64,000 bases of DNA from Boesenbergia rotunda. Lineage: Eukaryota; Streptophyta; Magnoliopsida; Zingiberales; Zingiberaceae. Position numbers and translations under genes: made by a program. The notes below the pieces were generated by a model, which was not told where the DNA came from, made no database searches, and was given only the letters and a program-made list of their open reading frames with translations. Where the stretch lies: the NCBI GenBank assembly GCA_024364735.1, contig JAGFNQ010002611.1, positions 53,109-117,108 of the forward strand, written 5' to 3'. Of the stretch, positions 61,101 to 64,000 are shown piece after piece. How positions within the stretch are numbered: the first letter of the stretch is position 1; each line of letters begins with the position of its first letter.

Positions 61101-64000
61101 ATTTTAGGTTTTTTGTAATTTAAAAAAACTTAGTTATGCAAAAAATCCTCTCCTTAAGTTTGATGTTATCCTATAAAAATTTACTGTTTATTTTTGTAAT
61201 CGTTATATCTTTAGCAGTAAAGTTTTTTGTCTCACTCTATGTTATCTTGTGGTTTCATTTGGGTATTCTGCAGTTTCTCAAATAGAGCATGGGATCCTGC
61301 GTTTGATCAAGGATGGAGATGGTTATATTACTGTCATAATGGATTGTGAAGGAATCTCTCCATTCAAATTCCCTATGCAATTGATGAGATACTGCTCAAA
61401 TCTTGTACAAGATCACTATCCCAACCGACTTGGATCTTTATTTGTGATACGTCTTCCTCCAGTTGTTCGAGTTCTTGCTCAGACAATTATTCAAGTAAGT
61501 TTTTGGCCTTTTTTCATGTCTTCTTGTCTCTATTTCTGCAGATCAATATTTCTTATCAGATTTCCTGAATGTCATTGCCAACATAATTAATTGTCATTTT
61601 TAGACGATAGAACTAATTTCTTAGCTCTAATAGTCAAATATTTTAGGAAGAGGAGCCTCGGTGCACGATAAAGTTATTGCCGTGTGACCTAGAGGTCACG
61701 GTTCAAGTTTGGGAAATAGTCTCTTGCAAAATAAGATAAGGTTGTGTACAATAGATCCTTCATCGGGATCCTGCATTGGCGGGAGCTTCGTGTACTAGAC
61801 TCCCTTTTTTTTTTAAATAGTCAAATATTTCACATGGCAGGATAATAGTATAATCAATTTGGTGTAGACTATTAGATGCAATATCACTAGGATTGACGTA
61901 TGCTTGCTTCTCTATCAATGTTGATTTTCTTTTGAACCAATTCCATATCCACTATCTTTGATCTTACTGAAACTCAAAAATAGAAAAAAATAAAAATAAA
62001 ATATATGTTTAGTGGTAGTACCCAGAATCCCAATTATACTTATGGTCTGGTTCTCCAGGCATAGTTGCTTATGTTTGAATGAACCCTATATATCAGCTTG
62101 CACCCTCTGATCTCAACTGAAAAAAAGACTGCCTGCATTTTCATTTTCTTTTTGTCAGTACTCAGGCTTTTGTATATTTCATCCAGTATAATATTCTTAA
62201 TAAGGGAACTCGACATTCCTATCAGCCTGTGGCTGATCTGAAGGAAAATGTAAACATAGCAGTGTCAGTAAAGTAAAATGATTAGGAGATCCTCCAAAAG
62301 TAATCAAACACAAAAGATAGACAAGTATACAAATAAGAAGGGTAACTCCAGATATAACATAGTATCTCATGTTTGTCTATTCTAAGATTTGTCAAGCTCC
62401 ATCTTAAACCTCTATGTCAACGATTAGGGACCTCATGCTATATCATAAAAGGGTATGCATCACTCTTATCAACCAAACAGGTTGCTTCCGTTATCATTCT
62501 AAAACTCTATAAGCTTGTGATCTTCAATCAAATATCAATTAAACAGCATCTAACTATCATAAATCCACATCTCTAAGGTCAAATAGTCTGATATTAGTTA
62601 CTAGATGATACCCAGACAACTTGAAGCAACGGATAAAGGGTGGTAACACAATAAGAAAATTGAAATGCGTCAAAATGAAATATTAAAAATGAGATCTCAT
62701 GAGGTACACACTGAATGTTTAACTGCTAGCCCAAGGCAAAGGACACACAAGGCTCTCTGATGTTCTTTTCCATGGGCCAGAGGAAATGGAGTACTCACTG
62801 CTCAGGTCCTTTGCCTACTGCCCTCATAGGCAGGAGGCAGGTATTGGTTACAACACTGGACGAATAGGGAGGATCCCCACTGAGGAAGACCACTGTTTTT
62901 CTCTCTCTTGACGGCTCAAGAGGCGTGGCTCAGGAAAAGTTGCGCAAGGGACTGCTGCTCCCTTGATCCTATGAAGAAGAATGAGAATTTTGCTCTTTAC
63001 TTGTTGGACTGATTGCTGTGAAGGAGAAAGATTCGCTGCTTGGTGATGGTGGCTTCCTGTCACACTGCTGCTTGATTGGAATAAGTGCAGAGGCTCGAGA
63101 AGGTAGATGAAGGGGAGAGAGCAGAGGGGAAGGGTCAGTTGTTTTGCAAGTTCACAATTTGAAGGATATTTGGTGGGAGAGTGCAGCGGCCATGCACAAG
63201 GAGGTGTGTGAGGGTTGAGGTTATCTGGATTTAACTTGGTAGGTATGAAAATTTATGTTGAGACTCGAGCAAATTGGATCAACAAAAAAAAAAAATGTGG
63301 CATCATTAATATAAGCAATGGGCTCAAGCAATTTTATTCTCTTTAACAGGAAAAATGGAAGCATTTGCATCAATAATGGAACAAACCAATTTACTCTCTT
63401 GACAAAAACTATGATCTTATCTCTCCTATCCAGCTAATTTATTCTCCTGGATGAGCAGTTGATTCAGTTAAACTCATCAACAGAGTAATCAACAAGTAAC
63501 TACTGTGTTACTAAGAGATATGTTAAATCATACCGATTGGTCACCATTAAAATATTGAATGGTCAATTTATTGTTTCAATGAAAAAAATCTCTCAACCTG
63601 TTACTTCAAGGAAACAGGTTAAGGATGAACTGCAAGCAAGTTTGCCTGAAGGAATTACGGATTGGTTACTACGAAGGTGGCTTGGATTCTGATGATGTTA
63701 TGTGGATAATGTACTTACATCTGTATGATTTTGGTTTTTGATTATACGGGATGATAATAAAGTGTTTGTATACGACCATCCTCTGCCAACCAACAAAAAA
63801 GAGGTTGCAAGTTCCCTCGTGATAGATTACAGGAACTAGTAATTCAGCTTCAAATAATTTGACAATTTCCTTGACTTGAAATTTTCATTTCTGATTTTTA
63901 AATTGTATTCTCGTATCATTTATTATTTTCCATGTTTTTTGGTTTTATAGTTATTGAAGCCTGCAACTCGAAAAAAATTACGCATTGAGGGAGATTCATA
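55190..64000 (+). CDS. SEC14/CRAL-TRIO domain protein, 5' part; continues past right edge
   Basis: SEC14-like proteins bind and exchange phosphatidylinositol and other lipids between membranes. Exons: 55190-55525, 60034-60176, 60426-60518, 60643-60899, 61274-61494, 63951 to beyond 64000; all phases agree. Exon 1 starts MSDSKKNSQSANSL and has a hydrophobic-basic stretch (VAFFILKVAALEAVRRF). Exons 2-3 are a charged linker. Exon 4 reads DELQRFYDAANGDMCCLLSS then LKKTIRWRE, the CRAL-TRIO N-terminal part, ending in an unusually long helix. Exon 5 has GYITVIMDCEGISPFKFPMQ and HYPNRLGSLFVIRLPPVVRV, the lipid-binding core. Exon 6 reads LLKPATRKKLRIEGDS to the edge. Introns 1 (4.5 kb) and 5 (2.5 kb) are swollen by transposons. 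The remainder of the lipid-binding domain lies outside. Confidence 0.92.
56629..57376 (-). repeat. 3' LTR (truncated) of the intronic element
   Basis: Matches the first three quarters of the right LTR. After GGCTTCTCATCCCTCGGATG (57358-57377) the sequences part, which places one end of the internal deletion. Confidence 0.75.
57900..58700 (-). pseudogene. Decayed copia gag remnant
   Basis: Minus-strand frames give SAKDLWEKFLELREGTSEV, LLRSQLNNLQLEKEEKV and SNRDTLRYALNAFPRT, followed by KKYFKTNNFDRKQTTK and ETEYIASLALMATHQEEE, a gag typical of plant copia (SIRE-like) elements. Stops and frame shifts interrupt it and no zinc knuckle is intact. Confidence 0.75.
58732..59699 (-). repeat. 5' LTR (complete, 968 bp) of the intronic element
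   Basis: TG...CA bounded, adjacent to the primer-binding site. It shares long stretches with 56629-57376, for example CTTGCTAACAAGTTAGCAAG, with many substitutions. Confidence 0.82.
61644..61815 (+). mobile_element. Au-like SINE in SEC14 intron 5
   Basis: Same family as the SINE at 48074: GATAAAGTTATTGCCGTGTG, GAGGTCACGGTTCAAG (B-box region), GTGTACAATAGATCC and GGGAGCTTCGTGTACTAGAC, then a T-run. A perfect 15-bp target duplication AATAGTCAAATATTT flanks it (61629-61643 and 61816-61830). Confidence 0.92.

Noticed and set aside
1..64000. CRISPR arrays, operons, bacterial-type genes
   Set aside because: The window is plant nuclear DNA; all repeats have the spacing and structure of transposons or microsatellites.

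Overview
The window is nuclear DNA of a flowering plant. It has spliced genes with GT-AG introns, families typical of plants, and many plant transposable elements (Ty1/copia, Ty3/gypsy chromovirus, CACTA, PIF/Harbinger-like MITE, Au-like SINEs). The very GC-rich first exons of two genes (13.7 kb and 41.5 kb) suggest a monocot, but I cannot name the species. All gene identities come from reading exon translations against remembered families; no database was searched.

Layout. 1-5500: a decayed Ty1/copia element on the minus strand, running off the left edge. 5501-13200: repeat-derived DNA in which a 3.8 kb CACTA element (7932-11744, TSD GTG) sits inside an older LTR-like sequence and carries fragments of an HMGB gene and a UBP12/13-type ubiquitin protease gene. 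13671-16076: a DHHC protein S-acyltransferase gene. 16817-26869: a complete, very young Ty3/gypsy chromovirus (TSD ACGTT) with 2911-bp LTRs that are almost identical but a coding interior full of stops. 27894-28372: a MITE. 28960-38469: an organellar RNase II (RNR1-type) gene with 15 exons. 41478-43706: a clade C (POL/PLL-type) PP2C gene with a GC-AG intron. 46217-50502: inositol-pentakisphosphate 2-kinase (IPK1) in 8 exons with a SINE in intron 4. 53195-53266: a single-exon relic of a RabE/Rab8-type GTPase gene. 55190 to the right edge: a SEC14/CRAL-TRIO gene, incomplete at its 3' end, with an internally deleted LTR element in intron 1 and a SINE in intron 5.

All five main genes lie on the plus strand and are unrelated housekeeping or signalling genes (protein palmitoylation, organelle RNA maturation, receptor-kinase signalling, phytate synthesis, lipid transfer). 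There is no operon-like or cluster logic. The most notable items are the gene-capturing CACTA element, the young chromovirus with a dead interior, and two possible one-base defects in otherwise well-kept genes, which may be biology or assembly error.
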